A stretch of 64,000 nucleotides of DNA, from positions 434,001 through 498,000 of the forward strand of contig UBTF01000003.1 in NCBI GenBank assembly GCA_900468285.1. Direction: 5' to 3'. Under the pieces are notes generated by a model that was not told where the DNA came from, did no database searches, and was given only the letters and a program-made list of their open reading frames with translations. The translations under genes were made by a program, and so were the position numbers. This DNA is from Hyphomicrobiales bacterium. GTDB taxonomy: Bacteria; Pseudomonadota; Alphaproteobacteria; Rhizobiales; Rhizobiaceae. Below are positions 8,229 to 17,047 of this stretch, in pieces (the first letter of the stretch is position 1; every line of letters begins with the position of its first letter).

Positions 8229-9536
8229 ATGGCTGATGAGACGATGACACGCAAGACTGGGCTCACGCGCCGATCGACGCTTCTGACGTTGGGAGCAGCT
8301 GCGGGGGCGGGGATTGCAAGCAGTGTGGCGCCGGGCTTCGTGCGCTACTCTCAGGCCCAGACATCGCAACCCGTGAAGCTTGGACTGCAACTGCACAGGA
8401 CCGGGATCGGTGCTTCTTACGGACGCTGGTACGAGCGCGTCGCCAAGGCCGCCGCCAAAATCATCAATGACGAAGGCGGCATCAATGGCCGTCCGCTGGA
8501 AATCATCGTGGAAGACGATGGGACCGATGCCAAGCGCGGTGCAGAGGTGGTGGAGAAATTCGCCGCCCAGCACAAGGTGGATGCCATCTTCGGTACGCTT
8601 TTTTCGCATGTCGTCATTGGGTCTGCTCCACGCGCGGGCGAGCTGAAAATGCCCTATGTGGTTGTTTCCGAGGGCTTCCATGTAGCCTCTGGAAAGCTGA
8701 ACCGCTATTGCTTCCAGCCCTGCATCACCGATGTACGCAGCCAGGTCACCGCCATGGCGCCATGGATTTCGCAAAATCTCGGCAAGAAGGCGACGATGAT
8801 ATTCCCGGATTACGCATTCGGGCATGACCACCGCGATTACTTTTCTGCGGCCTTGAAAGCTCAGGGCGGTGAGATCCTGGAACTCATAGCCATTCCACCG
8901 ACAGAAACATCCTTTACCCGTTATCTGCCGCGCATTCCCTCCGACACGGAGGTTCTCTATCACGTGATGGTCGGACCATCGGTTCTGACTTTTGTTACGG
9001 AGCTGGGTCAGTTCTACGGCTCGCAGCGCCCGCAGATTTTCGGGTTCATCGACAGTCTCGAGGCCGTTGATCTTGCGACGCCACAGCTTTCCTATCTTGA
9101 CGGGACGTATTTCTGGGAAGGAATGCCGCGTTACGCCCAGAAAGATCAGAGCCAGTGGGACAAGATCTATCGCGCCGCCGTTGGAATTGACGAGAACGGC
9201 GCCAGTGCTGCCGATCCCAAGGATATCTCGACCTATTCGCATATGTTCGGCGTTTGGGAGAGCCTGTTCGTCATCAAACAGGCAATGGAAAAGGCCGGTT
9301 ATCGAGGCCCGCAGGACACGCCAGCCTTCATCGAGGCGATGGAATCCCTTGAAACATTTGCGGAAGGCCGCGATCATCCGCAAGGCGACAAGCGGTTCAA
9401 CGGCAAGAACCACCAATGCTATGGCCACCAGTATATTTCCAAGGTCACCGATGGAAAGCTGGGCGTTGTCCACAAGACATCCATCGAGGATGGTGCATAT
9501 GAGGTCACCGCAGATTATACGAAGATGTCGCTTTGA
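8229..9536 (+). CDS. Periplasmic substrate-binding protein of a branched-chain-amino-acid-type (HAAT) ABC importer, Tat-like signal
   Basis: 435 residues from the ATG at 8229; GGGGGA lies 4 bases upstream (a GTG at 8217 is the alternative). The signal region TRRSTLL followed by a hydrophobic stretch to about residue 40 and a Q-rich cleavage zone fits a twin-arginine signal, so it may be exported folded. The mature part is a type I periplasmic binding fold (VKLGLQLHRTG..., DEGGINGRPLEIIVEDDGTD, VDAIFGTLFSHV). It starts an operon with two permeases and two ATPases (9600-12871). The ligand is unknown. Neighbours (a hydratase, citrate synthases, an acyl-CoA dehydrogenase) suggest an organic or aromatic acid rather than leucine. 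Confidence 0.88.
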   Translation: MADETMTRKTGLTRRSTLLTLGAAAGAGIASSVAPGFVRYSQAQTSQPVKLGLQLHRTGIGASYGRWYERVAKAAAKIINDEGGINGRPLEIIVEDDGTDAKRGAEVVEKFAAQHKVDAIFGTLFSHVVIGSAPRAGELKMPYVVVSEGFHVASGKLNRYCFQPCITDVRSQVTAMAPWISQNLGKKATMIFPDYAFGHDHRDYFSAALKAQGGEILELIAIPPTETSFTRYLPRIPSDTEVLYHVMVGPSVLTFVTELGQFYGSQRPQIFGFIDSLEAVDLATPQLSYLDGTYFWEGMPRYAQKDQSQWDKIYRAAVGIDENGASAADPKDISTYSHMFGVWESLFVIKQAMEKAGYRGPQDTPAFIEAMESLETFAEGRDHPQGDKRFNGKNHQCYGHQYISKVTDGKLGVVHKTSIEDGAYEVTADYTKMSL

Positions 9537-9599
9537 CCTGACGACGCATGAGGCGCGGGGGTCTGATCCCAGCGCCTGAGAATATTGAAGGGAAAACGC

Positions 9600-10481
9600 G
9601 TGGCATTTGGCCCGTTCCTGTTACTTGCCACGCTGGAAGGGCTCTTGCAGGCGGCGGTCCTGACCTTGACCGCGCTCGGCCTGTCCCTTGTTTTCGGCGT
9701 GATGCGTGTCGTCAACGTCGCGCATGGCGAATTCTATATGCTGGGTGCGGTTCTGGCATGGTGGATTACCACCATGATCGGCCTTCATCCCGCCGCCGGT
9801 TTCTTTCTCGCATTGCTGGTCAGCCCGCTCATCGTCGGTGTTGTTGCTTTTGCTGCAGAGCGGCTGGTGCTGCGCAGGCTCTCCTATGATCCGGAGTCGA
9901 CCATCGTTGCCACAATCGGCATGCTTTACATCATCCAGCAAACCGTTCTTCTGACCTATGGGCCGGACGCAAGGCCGGTTGCCGCACCCTTCTATTACCG
10001 TCTGCAACTGCCCTGGTTCGGCTACTCCGCCTATAATCTCTTCGTCATTGTCGCTGCGGGCGTTCTGCTGGCTGCCGTATGGTACGTTCTGACCCGGACA
10101 CGCATCGGGCTCATCATGCGCGCCACCCAATATGACCGGGAAACGGCGCAGAGCTTCGGCATTCCAATCGATCGGGTCTATGGCTTTGTCTTTGCCGCAG
10201 GTGCCATGCTTGCAGCCATCGCAGCGGTGCTTATCGTGCCGATCCGTCAGGCCCATTATCTCATGGGGCTCGATCCGCTGCTGCTCTCATTCATCGTCGT
10301 CATCATTGGCGGGCTTGGCAGTATACGCGGAACTGTGGTGGCCGCTCTGGTTATTGGTTTGAGCGACGGCATCATCTCCGTTTTCTTCTCGCCGACCCTT
10401 GCAAAGATGATCTCGACGCTGCTCGTCGCACTCGTTCTGGTGTTCAAACCCGAAGGCCTTTTTGGAGCAAGGCAGCGATGA
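9600..10481 (+). CDS. HAAT-family ABC importer permease, LivH-type
   Basis: 293 residues if started at the GTG at 9600, which has GAAGGGAA 5 bases upstream; a TTG at 9585 would lack a ribosome site. About eight membrane segments. The family signature LSLVFGVMRVVNVAHGEFYMLGA near the N-terminus and GGLGSIRGTVVAALVIG near the C-terminus are typical LivH elements. It forms the membrane channel together with the LivM-type protein that overlaps it by 4 bases. Second gene of the 8229-12871 operon. Confidence 0.9.
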   Translation: MAFGPFLLLATLEGLLQAAVLTLTALGLSLVFGVMRVVNVAHGEFYMLGAVLAWWITTMIGLHPAAGFFLALLVSPLIVGVVAFAAERLVLRRLSYDPESTIVATIGMLYIIQQTVLLTYGPDARPVAAPFYYRLQLPWFGYSAYNLFVIVAAGVLLAAVWYVLTRTRIGLIMRATQYDRETAQSFGIPIDRVYGFVFAAGAMLAAIAAVLIVPIRQAHYLMGLDPLLLSFIVVIIGGLGSIRGTVVAALVIGLSDGIISVFFSPTLAKMISTLLVALVLVFKPEGLFGARQR

Positions 10482-11440
10482 AAACAGCAAAGCGCTCCCG
10501 CATCTTCGCCTTGCACTGCCTCGTGCTCGTCCTGTTCTTCAGCCTGCAATATGTGCTTCCTGATTATCATCAGCTCGCCATGACGCGCATCATGGTCCTT
10601 GCGATTTTTGCCATGGGATACAATTTGCTGTTCGGCTACACCGGGCTCCTAAGCCTCGGCCACGCCCTGTTTTTCTCGAGCGGCCTCTATGGTGCCGGCC
10701 TGGCAGCCTATCATCTCGACTGGAGCGTTCCTGCCGCCTTTGCTGCCGGGATTGGTGTCGGCTTCTTCGTTTCGCTGGTCATTGGACTGATCTGCCTGCG
10801 AACGACCGGTGTCGCCTTCATGATCGTGACGCTGATGTTCTCGCAGGTGGCCTATCTCGGCAGTCTCTATTTCTCGGAATGGACACGTGGTGAGGAGGGG
10901 CTGATGTTGCCGCAGGCTGCGCGCGGCTTCGAGCTTTTCGGATATGTCGTCGATCTCACGGATGCTATTACGCGCTACAACATCGCATTTGCGCTCATGT
11001 CCCTGACCCTGTTGATGACATATCTCGTTGTTTCGGGCCCGGCGGGCCGGGTGCTGGTTGCGGTGCGCGAGAACGAGCCACGTGCGATCATGCTGGGTTA
11101 CAACACATTCCGGCTGAAACTCATCGCGTTGACAATGTCCGGCACGCTTTGCGCCATGGCAGGCGCGACCTATGCGCTGCTGTTTGCCTATGTCGGATCG
11201 TCTTTCGGCTCGATCCAATATTCGATCGAAGCGTTGCTCTTCACCCTTCTGGGCGGTGCGGGAACGTTGCTCGGGCCCATTCTCGGCACCGTGTCGATGT
11301 TCTACATCATCGATATCGCAAGTGAACTCACCTCCGCCTACATGCTGGTCGCGGGTGTTGCCCTGGTCCTGCTTGTTCTTTTCTTTCCGAAAGGTATTCT
11401 CGGCTCGATCCGCGAAAGGTGGCTGCCATGGCTTCCGTGA
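10478..11440 (+). CDS. HAAT-family ABC importer permease, LivM-type
   Basis: 320 residues, start ATGA overlapping the stop of the LivH-type gene, implying translational coupling. The LivM pattern is clear: GYNLLFGYTGLLSLGHALFF early and LLFTLLGGAGTLLGPILGT late, with about nine membrane segments. It pairs with the LivH-type subunit. The end overlaps the next start by 13 bases. Confidence 0.9.
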   Translation: MKTAKRSRIFALHCLVLVLFFSLQYVLPDYHQLAMTRIMVLAIFAMGYNLLFGYTGLLSLGHALFFSSGLYGAGLAAYHLDWSVPAAFAAGIGVGFFVSLVIGLICLRTTGVAFMIVTLMFSQVAYLGSLYFSEWTRGEEGLMLPQAARGFELFGYVVDLTDAITRYNIAFALMSLTLLMTYLVVSGPAGRVLVAVRENEPRAIMLGYNTFRLKLIALTMSGTLCAMAGATYALLFAYVGSSFGSIQYSIEALLFTLLGGAGTLLGPILGTVSMFYIIDIASELTSAYMLVAGVALVLLVLFFPKGILGSIRERWLPWLP

Positions 11441-12171
11441 CGCTGCTGTCCACAAAGGGCTTGAGCCGCCATTTTGGCGGGCTTAGAGCGGTCGATGGCG
11501 TGGACTTCGAGATATCGGCCGGAGAAATTCATGCTCTGATCGGCCCCAATGGTGCGGGCAAGACTACATTCGTCTCACTTCTGTCCGGCCGGATAGAACC
11601 GACCGCCGGAAGCATCAGCTTCATGGGAGAGGACATCACCGCCGATGCCGCCTATCAGCGTGTGCGCAAGGGCATCGCCTATACGTTTCAGATCACCAGT
11701 ATATTTCCGCGGCTCAGCGTGTTCGATAACGTCGCGCTTGCGGCCCAGAATACCCTGCAACGACGGGCGGGCTGGCTCGGATGGAAGTCTGTTGATCTCG
11801 CCCATCATGCCCTGTCGGCGCTGGAGAAGGTAGGCCTGGCGGACCGGGCGGATGTCAAGGCGGGCACGCTGGCCTATGGCCACCAAAGGCTGCTTGAGGT
11901 TGCGATGGGTCTGGCGCTTGCGCCGAAACTCATGATCCTTGACGAGCCGACCCAGGGGCTTTCGGACGGCGAGATCGATCGCTTCTGCCATCTTGTCGAA
12001 GCCATATCGAAGGATACGACGATTTTGCTGATCGAACACAATATGGCTGTTGTCATGCGGCTCGCGCAACGCATCACGGTGCTGAACGGTGGGCGGCTTT
12101 TGGCGACGGGTGCGCCCGAGGATATTCGCGCCAACGCGGAGGTCCAGGCCGCCTATCTCGGAGGAAGCTGA
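11428..12171 (+). CDS. HAAT-family ABC importer ATPase, LivG-type
   Basis: 247 residues from the ATG at 11428 (GAAAGG upstream); a GTG at 11419 is possible. Walker A GPNGAGKT, Q-loop FQITSIFPRLSVFDNVAL, signature LAYGHQRLLEVA, Walker B LMILDEPTQGLS and H-loop IEHNM are all present. The signature has H where many LivG proteins have Q. It powers uptake together with the LivF-type ATPase that starts 2 bases after its stop. Confidence 0.9.
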   Translation: MASVTLLSTKGLSRHFGGLRAVDGVDFEISAGEIHALIGPNGAGKTTFVSLLSGRIEPTAGSISFMGEDITADAAYQRVRKGIAYTFQITSIFPRLSVFDNVALAAQNTLQRRAGWLGWKSVDLAHHALSALEKVGLADRADVKAGTLAYGHQRLLEVAMGLALAPKLMILDEPTQGLSDGEIDRFCHLVEAISKDTTILLIEHNMAVVMRLAQRITVLNGGRLLATGAPEDIRANAEVQAAYLGGS

Positions 12172-12172
12172 A

Positions 12173-12871
12173 ATGCTTTCCGTTCGCAATCTTGAGGTCT
12201 ATCACGGCGATGTCCGTAGCTTGAAGGATGTCTCGTTCGACATTTCGCCTGGCGAGGTGCTGTGCCTTCTGGGGCGAAACGGGGCGGGAAAGACGACGAG
12301 TTTGCGTGCAATCATGGGGCTTGCTCCGGTTCGCAGCGGTTCGGTTGTTTTCGATGGTGTCGAACTGACGTCTCTGCCGCCCCATGCAATTCCAAAAACA
12401 GGTATTGGATACGTGCCGCAGGGCAGGCGCCTGTTTGCAGAGATGACGGTGCGGGAGAATCTTGAGATAGGTTTGATGGCGCGAAATACGGATCGCGCCA
12501 TTCTGCACAGCGTCTTTTCGCTTTTCCCCGTCCTGAAATCGCGACTTCAGCAGGTCTCGGGCACGCTGTCCGGGGGCGAGCAGCAGATGCTGGCAATGGC
12601 CCGCGCCCTTTGCCTCGATCCGGCATTGATCCTGATGGATGAACCCACCGAGGGCCTCATGCCGTCGATGATCGCAACGATACGGGACGTCATCTTGGAG
12701 CTGAGGGCGCGTGGCAAGGCGGTATTGCTGGTGGAGCAACGGATGGAGGCTGTTTTGTCCGTTGCCGACAGGGTGTGTTTTGTAGAAAACGGTGAAACGA
12801 AAGCCACCATGGCAACAGACGCCCTGCGCGTCGATGCCGATCTCGTCAAAGCCTATGTTGGAATCGTCTGA
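12173..12871 (+). CDS. HAAT-family ABC importer ATPase, LivF-type
   Basis: 232 residues from the ATG at 12173, with GGAGG upstream inside the end of the LivG-type gene. Walker A GRNGAGKT, signature LSGGEQQML, Walker B LILMDEPTEGLMP and H-loop LVEQRM are intact. Last gene of the importer operon. Its stop lies 5 bases from the stop of the convergent hydratase gene. Confidence 0.9.
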   Translation: MLSVRNLEVYHGDVRSLKDVSFDISPGEVLCLLGRNGAGKTTSLRAIMGLAPVRSGSVVFDGVELTSLPPHAIPKTGIGYVPQGRRLFAEMTVRENLEIGLMARNTDRAILHSVFSLFPVLKSRLQQVSGTLSGGEQQMLAMARALCLDPALILMDEPTEGLMPSMIATIRDVILELRARGKAVLLVEQRMEAVLSVADRVCFVENGETKATMATDALRVDADLVKAYVGIV

Positions 12872-12876
12872 TCGGC

Positions 12877-13671
12877 TCAGACAGGCAGCCTTATCGTCAT
12901 TTCCGGCAGATCGCCCCATCTTGCCTTCACCACGGATTGACGTGACAGGCGGATCAGGCCGCACAGGCTGCCGGTTGTCACGACCTGCCCGCGCTTCAAT
13001 CCGCCAAGATGGTCGATAGGCAGGTTGGCATAGGCAACCAGCGGAGTGAGCGGGTTGCTCTGCGGATGTTTCGGTGTGGCACCAAAAAGAACCTCGCCAT
13101 CACCCTCAACAACAAGCGCAGCAAGCGTTGGGTCTTCGTTGGTCAGGCGCTGGGCGAGCGCGATATCGATTTCTGGTCCCAGGACAAAGGAGTGATTGCC
13201 GAGGCGATCTGCCAGAAATAGCGGCAGCGGCGCTTTGTTTTCTTCGACGAGGCGGTAGCTGCATAGTTCTAAGCCCAGATGGACCGACGCCACATGTGGC
13301 AGGACATCTTCCACCGTGTATTCCTGTCCCGTTCCCGGTGCAGGCAGATCATCCGACAGGACAAAGCAGACCTCGATTTCGATGGCCACGGCCCCCGGCT
13401 TGGGAATCTCGAACGAGGTTTCCGTCTTCATGTCGTAAAGATCCAGAAGAGGAGCCGCGATGGCACGTCCGTTGTTGATACCAAGCTTCCAGCCCGCGAC
13501 TTCCTTGCCGATAGAAGCGGCAGCAATTGCCTGCACGGCCATCCCGGTTTCAATGCTGGATGGGAGCAGGCCAGCATTCTCAAGCTGGGAGACGCCAAGC
13601 GATGACTGCCGATTTTCAGCCTGGGCGAGAACAGCGCCAAGTCTTATATTCGCCTCTGTCATCGTCGTCAT
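12877..13671 (-). CDS. 2-keto-4-pentenoate hydratase (MhpD/FAH-fold) family enzyme
   Basis: 264 residues. The pattern VAGWKLGINNG (residues about 55-65), VAIEIEVCFVLSDDLP with acidic metal ligands, ASVHLGLELCSYR and the C-terminal GQVVTTGSLCGLIRL match the 2-oxopent-4-enoate hydratase and 4-oxalocrotonate decarboxylase family. These add water to 2-hydroxydienoates in meta-cleavage pathways, using Mg or Mn. No aldolase or dioxygenase partner is next to it, so the substrate remains open. It is convergent with the ABC operon and probably belongs to the same catabolic island. Confidence 0.75.
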   Translation of the reverse strand: MTTMTEANIRLGAVLAQAENRQSSLGVSQLENAGLLPSSIETGMAVQAIAAASIGKEVAGWKLGINNGRAIAAPLLDLYDMKTETSFEIPKPGAVAIEIEVCFVLSDDLPAPGTGQEYTVEDVLPHVASVHLGLELCSYRLVEENKAPLPLFLADRLGNHSFVLGPEIDIALAQRLTNEDPTLAALVVEGDGEVLFGATPKHPQSNPLTPLVAYANLPIDHLGGLKRGQVVTTGSLCGLIRLSRQSVVKARWGDLPEMTIRLPV

Positions 13672-13800
13672 GTAAAGCCTCCCGTAACGTCACGTCCTTC
13701 CAATTTCATTACAGTCATTTACGATGCTGGCAAGTGAAGCGCATATTGCACTTGTGGAAATACATGGTCTTCAACACATATTCATCGATGCCGATCTGAT

Positions 13801-14985
13801 TCACCTGTTTATCGGCTCGGGTCCTTCGTAACGGGCGCGCGGACGAATGAGCCTGTTGTCTGAAAACTGTTCGAAAGCGTGCGCAAGCCACCCAACAGTC
13901 CGGCCGATGGCAAAAAGGCTGAGGGCTGCGCCCGGCGGAAGGTTGAGTTCACGCCGCAGGCTGACCAGCGCCACATCTATTGTCGGTAATTTTCCGGTCG
14001 TATCGGCGACGGTGTCGATCAGTGCCTGACGTGTGGGATGGGGTTCAAGGAGAGCCAGAAGTGCTGCAGCTCTCGGGTCGCCCTCAGGATAAAGCGGATG
14101 GTCGAAGCCAGGCAGACCGTCTCCTCGGCGCAGCCGGGTTTCCACCACCGTTTCGGGGTCGGCTGCTGCTTCAATTTCATCGAACAGAAGTTCAACGAGA
14201 CTGGTCATGCCACCATGCAAAGGTCCGCTCAGCGCAGACAGTCCGGCATCGATACAGGCCCCAAGCGAAGCGCCGGTTGACGCGACGACGCGGGTGGCAA
14301 AGGCGGATGCATTTAATTCATGATCTGCCAGCAATACCAGCGCAGACCGCAGAATATCCGCTCTGGCTTCATCAATTTTCCAGGCTCTGGCGAGGTGGAG
14401 GTGAGCGGGCAGGCTGCTGGGCTGGCTATTGCTCGCCGCTGCCGTCATGCTGCGTAAAAGCGTGGCTGCACCCGGCCATAGCTTGCGCTTGTTCCTTTGC
14501 CAGGCCGTCATCCGGCCTGCGTCGACAAAGCAGAGCAGCGCCTTGCACCGTTCCGTCATCGGCAGATCCGCTGCCAATCCCAGCAGGGACGCGTTCCACG
14601 CCTGCTCTGCGGCGTCCGTGAAGGGATTTTCGTCGCCACAGTCCCAAAGCAGTCGTGCGACATCCTCAAGCGTCTCGCTCTCGGCAAGCGTCACTGCATC
14701 GTGGCCGCGATAGAATAGGTGGCCGTTATGGATGAGGGTCAGGTTGGAGGACAGTACCGGCAGACCCCAGTCGAGTGTCGATGCGGCGACGTCTTTCGGT
14801 CTTTTGCCAAGCAACTTGTTCTTCTTCAACTGGTCGATGTCGTGACTGTTGTACAAGCGGCGTCTTGGATCGTCAGGTGCCCCCATCGTGCGAATGAGGC
14901 CACGGCTGACATAGGCATAAAGGCTGGCGCGGTTGATGCCGAGTAATTCGGATGCCATCGCGGCATCTATGAAAGGGTCCTGCAC
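13801..14985 (-). CDS. Citrate synthase homologue fused to an N-terminal MerR-like DNA-binding domain
   Basis: 394 residues, GTG start. Residues about 1-60 (IDAAMASELLGINRASLYAYVSRGLI, then RRLYNSHDIDQLKK) form a MerR/excisionase-type winged helix-turn-helix. The remainder is citrate synthase: LADHELNASAFATRV with the first catalytic His, LSGPLHGGM with the second, and PTIDVAL supplying an Asp in the catalytic-acid region; the usual GFGHRIY is changed to GFDHPLY. Enzyme activity on oxaloacetate or another 2-oxoacid is therefore possible but altered. The DNA-binding domain suggests an autoregulator that senses an acyl-CoA or oxoacid. The paired palindromes at 15005-15040, between it and the divergent paralogue, are natural target sites. 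Confidence 0.8.
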   Translation of the reverse strand: MQDPFIDAAMASELLGINRASLYAYVSRGLIRTMGAPDDPRRRLYNSHDIDQLKKNKLLGKRPKDVAASTLDWGLPVLSSNLTLIHNGHLFYRGHDAVTLAESETLEDVARLLWDCGDENPFTDAAEQAWNASLLGLAADLPMTERCKALLCFVDAGRMTAWQRNKRKLWPGAATLLRSMTAAASNSQPSSLPAHLHLARAWKIDEARADILRSALVLLADHELNASAFATRVVASTGASLGACIDAGLSALSGPLHGGMTSLVELLFDEIEAAADPETVVETRLRRGDGLPGFDHPLYPEGDPRAAALLALLEPHPTRQALIDTVADTTGKLPTIDVALVSLRRELNLPPGAALSLFAIGRTVGWLAHAFEQFSDNRLIRPRARYEGPEPINR

Positions 14986-15004
14986 GGAATTTTCTCTACA
15001 TTGA

Positions 15005-15040
15005 TTGATTGAATCAAGATTGATTATATTGATTCAATCA
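15005..15040. promoter_or_regulatory. Two palindromic operator-like sites between divergent citrate synthase genes
   Basis: Site 1, TTGATTGAATCAA (15005-15017), is a perfect odd palindrome. Site 2, TGATTCAATCA (15030-15040), is a second palindrome built from the same half-sites. The centres are 24 bases apart, a little over two helical turns. They fill most of the 77-base gap between the two start codons. The regulator could be the MerR-like domain of the protein at 13801 or the MarR protein at 16253. Confidence 0.6.
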
Positions 15041-15062
15041 TGATGTCTGTGGGTGTCAACCC

Positions 15063-16187
15063 ATGAGGCTCACCATGACCATTTCATCACACATTGCTCC
15101 TGCTCCCGAAACCACGAGCCCAGGCTTGGAAAACACCGTTGCTGCCGAAACGGTTCTCAGCCATGTCGATGGCGCAGCGGGCCGGCTGATCGTCCGGGGA
15201 TACGATCTCGACCAGATTTCAAGCTGGAGCTTCGAGGCACTCCTTGTCCTGCTTTGGAAAGACCTTGCGCCCGGCCAAGTCACCGAAGCCGATGTGCAAA
15301 CTGCATTGGGGCAGGCCCGCGCTGCCGCGTTCCATCTCGTTGAACGTCTGCTGCCAACCATACCTCACCTTTCACAGGTGGAGGCCCTCCGCTTCCTGCT
15401 GGCGGCGCTGGCAGACTCACAAACGGTTCCACATCATGTCATGGCCGTTGCTGCCGTGCCGGTCTTTGCGGCAGCCATTGCGCGAAATGCAGCGGGTTCT
15501 GCACCTGTAGCTCCGGATGCTTCACGGCGTCATGCCGAGGACTTTCTATTCATGCTCCACGGCACGCGTCCTTCGGAAGAAAATGTGAGGGCGCTGAACA
15601 CCTACCTCGTCACGGTGGCGGACCATGGTCTGAATGCCTCCACTTTTGCGGCGCGCGTCATTGCATCCACCAGGGCGGGCATGTTTTCATCCGTCATCGG
15701 CGCATTATGCGCACTCAAAGGACCACTTCACGGCGGTGCACCGGGCCCGGTTCTGGATATGCTCGATGCAATCGGCAGCGAAGATAACACAAATGCCTGG
15801 CTATCCGCCTCGCTTGCCCGTGGTGAGCGGCTGATGGGTTTCGGCCACCGCATTTACCGCGTTCGTGACCCCCGCGCCGATGTCTTGAAGCAGGCGGTCG
15901 GCCTCCTGCGCCATGGCGGTGGCCGAATTGGTTTCGCGGAGGCTGTCGAAGCCGAAGCGCTGGCGCTGCTGGCCGAAAAGAAGCCACTGCGTCCCTTGCA
16001 GACCAATGTCGAGTTCTACACGGCACTTGTGCTGGAAGCCGTTGGTTTCCCGCGAGAGAGCTTTACCAATGTCTTTGCTGCTGGCCGGATGGGCGGCTGG
16101 ACGGCACATGTTCTGGAGCAGGAGCGTCTCGGCAAGCTCATCCGTCCACAGTCGCGCTATGTCGGCCCGCAGCCTTCGCAGCTGTGA
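15063..16187 (+). CDS. Citrate synthase/methylcitrate synthase family enzyme
   Basis: 374 residues; the ATG at 15075, with GAGG just upstream, is an alternative start. Catalytic features: TVADHGLNASTFAARV (first His), LKGPLHGGAPGPV (second His), MGFGHRIYRVRDPRAD (substrate-binding His/Arg), and QTNVEFYTALVL, where the usual catalytic Asp is Glu. The C-terminal RMGGWTAHVLEQ and RPQSRYVGP fit the small-domain CoA/citrate contacts. The Asp-to-Glu change, from memory, is seen in a side branch of the family and raises the possibility of a substrate other than oxaloacetate. It is divergent from its DNA-binding paralogue and probably co-regulated with it. A 6-bp hairpin (16193-16207) follows the stop. 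Confidence 0.8.
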   Translation: MRLTMTISSHIAPAPETTSPGLENTVAAETVLSHVDGAAGRLIVRGYDLDQISSWSFEALLVLLWKDLAPGQVTEADVQTALGQARAAAFHLVERLLPTIPHLSQVEALRFLLAALADSQTVPHHVMAVAAVPVFAAAIARNAAGSAPVAPDASRRHAEDFLFMLHGTRPSEENVRALNTYLVTVADHGLNASTFAARVIASTRAGMFSSVIGALCALKGPLHGGAPGPVLDMLDAIGSEDNTNAWLSASLARGERLMGFGHRIYRVRDPRADVLKQAVGLLRHGGGRIGFAEAVEAEALALLAEKKPLRPLQTNVEFYTALVLEAVGFPRESFTNVFAAGRMGGWTAHVLEQERLGKLIRPQSRYVGPQPSQL

Positions 16188-16252
16188 TGCCTGACGCTTC
16201 CAGCGTCCATCGTCATGCCGAAAGATCGCACCGTGGCCTGTTGGCGGTGTGG

Positions 16253-16705
16253 TCAGATGCCGATGAATTTTCGCAAAAGAGCCAGCAGTTGCTCCCTTTC
16301 GGCTTCCGATAGCGCTGCTCCCACGCCTTGCTCATAGGCGAAGAACCATTCCGAAGCGGCTTCCGCTTCGGTCTTGCCCTTGCTGGTCAGGGTCAGTTCG
16401 ACGGCGCGTCTGTCTTCGTCCGGGATGTTGCGCGAGAGCAGGTCCCGGTCCTCAAGCGCGCGGATGAGTTTCGTCATATGCGCCCGCTTTATCATGAGGC
16501 TTTGGCCCAGAATGCTTTGGCGGATGCCCGGATTGTTGCGAATGACCCAGAGGACTGAGAACTCCCCCGGCTTGAGGCCGCGCCCTCCCACCTCTGAAAA
16601 GAAGTTCTCGAACACCTTCAACTGGGCCAGTCTCAGCATGAAACCCGGCGCTTCGTTGAGGCCGCCCAGATCCACCTTTTCATGGCCGTGAACCAGCATA
16701 TCCAT
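16253..16705 (-). CDS. MarR-family transcriptional regulator
   Basis: 150 residues with the winged helix-turn-helix of MarR proteins: LKPGEFSVLWVIRNNPGIRQSILGQSLMIKRAHMTKLIRALEDRDLLSRNIPDEDRRAVELTLTSKG. The DxR wing motif is present (PDEDRR). It is divergent from the acyl-CoA dehydrogenase operon. A TTGTTT-N6-AAACAA palindrome in the gap (16968-16985) is a likely binding site. It probably represses the degradation and uptake operon until a carboxylate or CoA-ester ligand binds. Confidence 0.88.
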   Translation of the reverse strand: MDMLVHGHEKVDLGGLNEAPGFMLRLAQLKVFENFFSEVGGRGLKPGEFSVLWVIRNNPGIRQSILGQSLMIKRAHMTKLIRALEDRDLLSRNIPDEDRRAVELTLTSKGKTEAEAASEWFFAYEQGVGAALSEAEREQLLALLRKFIGI

Positions 16706-16952
16706 GTCTCATCCTAAATATCGGTGCGCTGCAGATTTTCCAGCCACGTCCCAACACATCAAGCGTCCGTTGTAGCACTCTTATCTGATGCGTTTGCAGG
16801 AATGGAAGAGCGGCAGTCGCGTATCTGCGCGCCGATACTTGTTCAATTCGCGTTCACGTTTCCGCTGAGCCCTGCGTTTTTCTGCGGCGGTTGCGCTGTT
16901 GCGAGGCCTTCTCGTGGGAAACGCAAGTGTGATGTCGCGCGCCTCGTAATGA

Positions 16953-16985
16953 TTGTTTACTTAGAGATTGTTTCCTTGTAAACAA
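16953..16985. promoter_or_regulatory. Putative MarR operator between the marR-type gene and the acyl-CoA dehydrogenase operon
   Basis: TTGTTTCCTTGTAAACAA (16968-16985) is a TTGTTT-N6-AAACAA dyad of the size MarR dimers bind. An additional arm TTGTTTAC at 16953-16960 pairs with GTAAACAA at 16978-16985 across 17 bases, so two overlapping registers exist. It lies 60-100 bases before the first small reading frame of the operon. Confidence 0.55.
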
Positions 16986-17047
16986 AATTTAGAGGAGGCT
17001 GACATTCGTCCTCCTTGACATCGCGCGATTGACGTCTGGGAGGAGTC

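Noticed and set aside
8115..9473. A 452-codon minus-strand frame opposite the HAAT binding protein
   Set aside because: It is antisense to a clear Tat-type binding protein with a good ribosome site. The antisense product has no recognisable motif.
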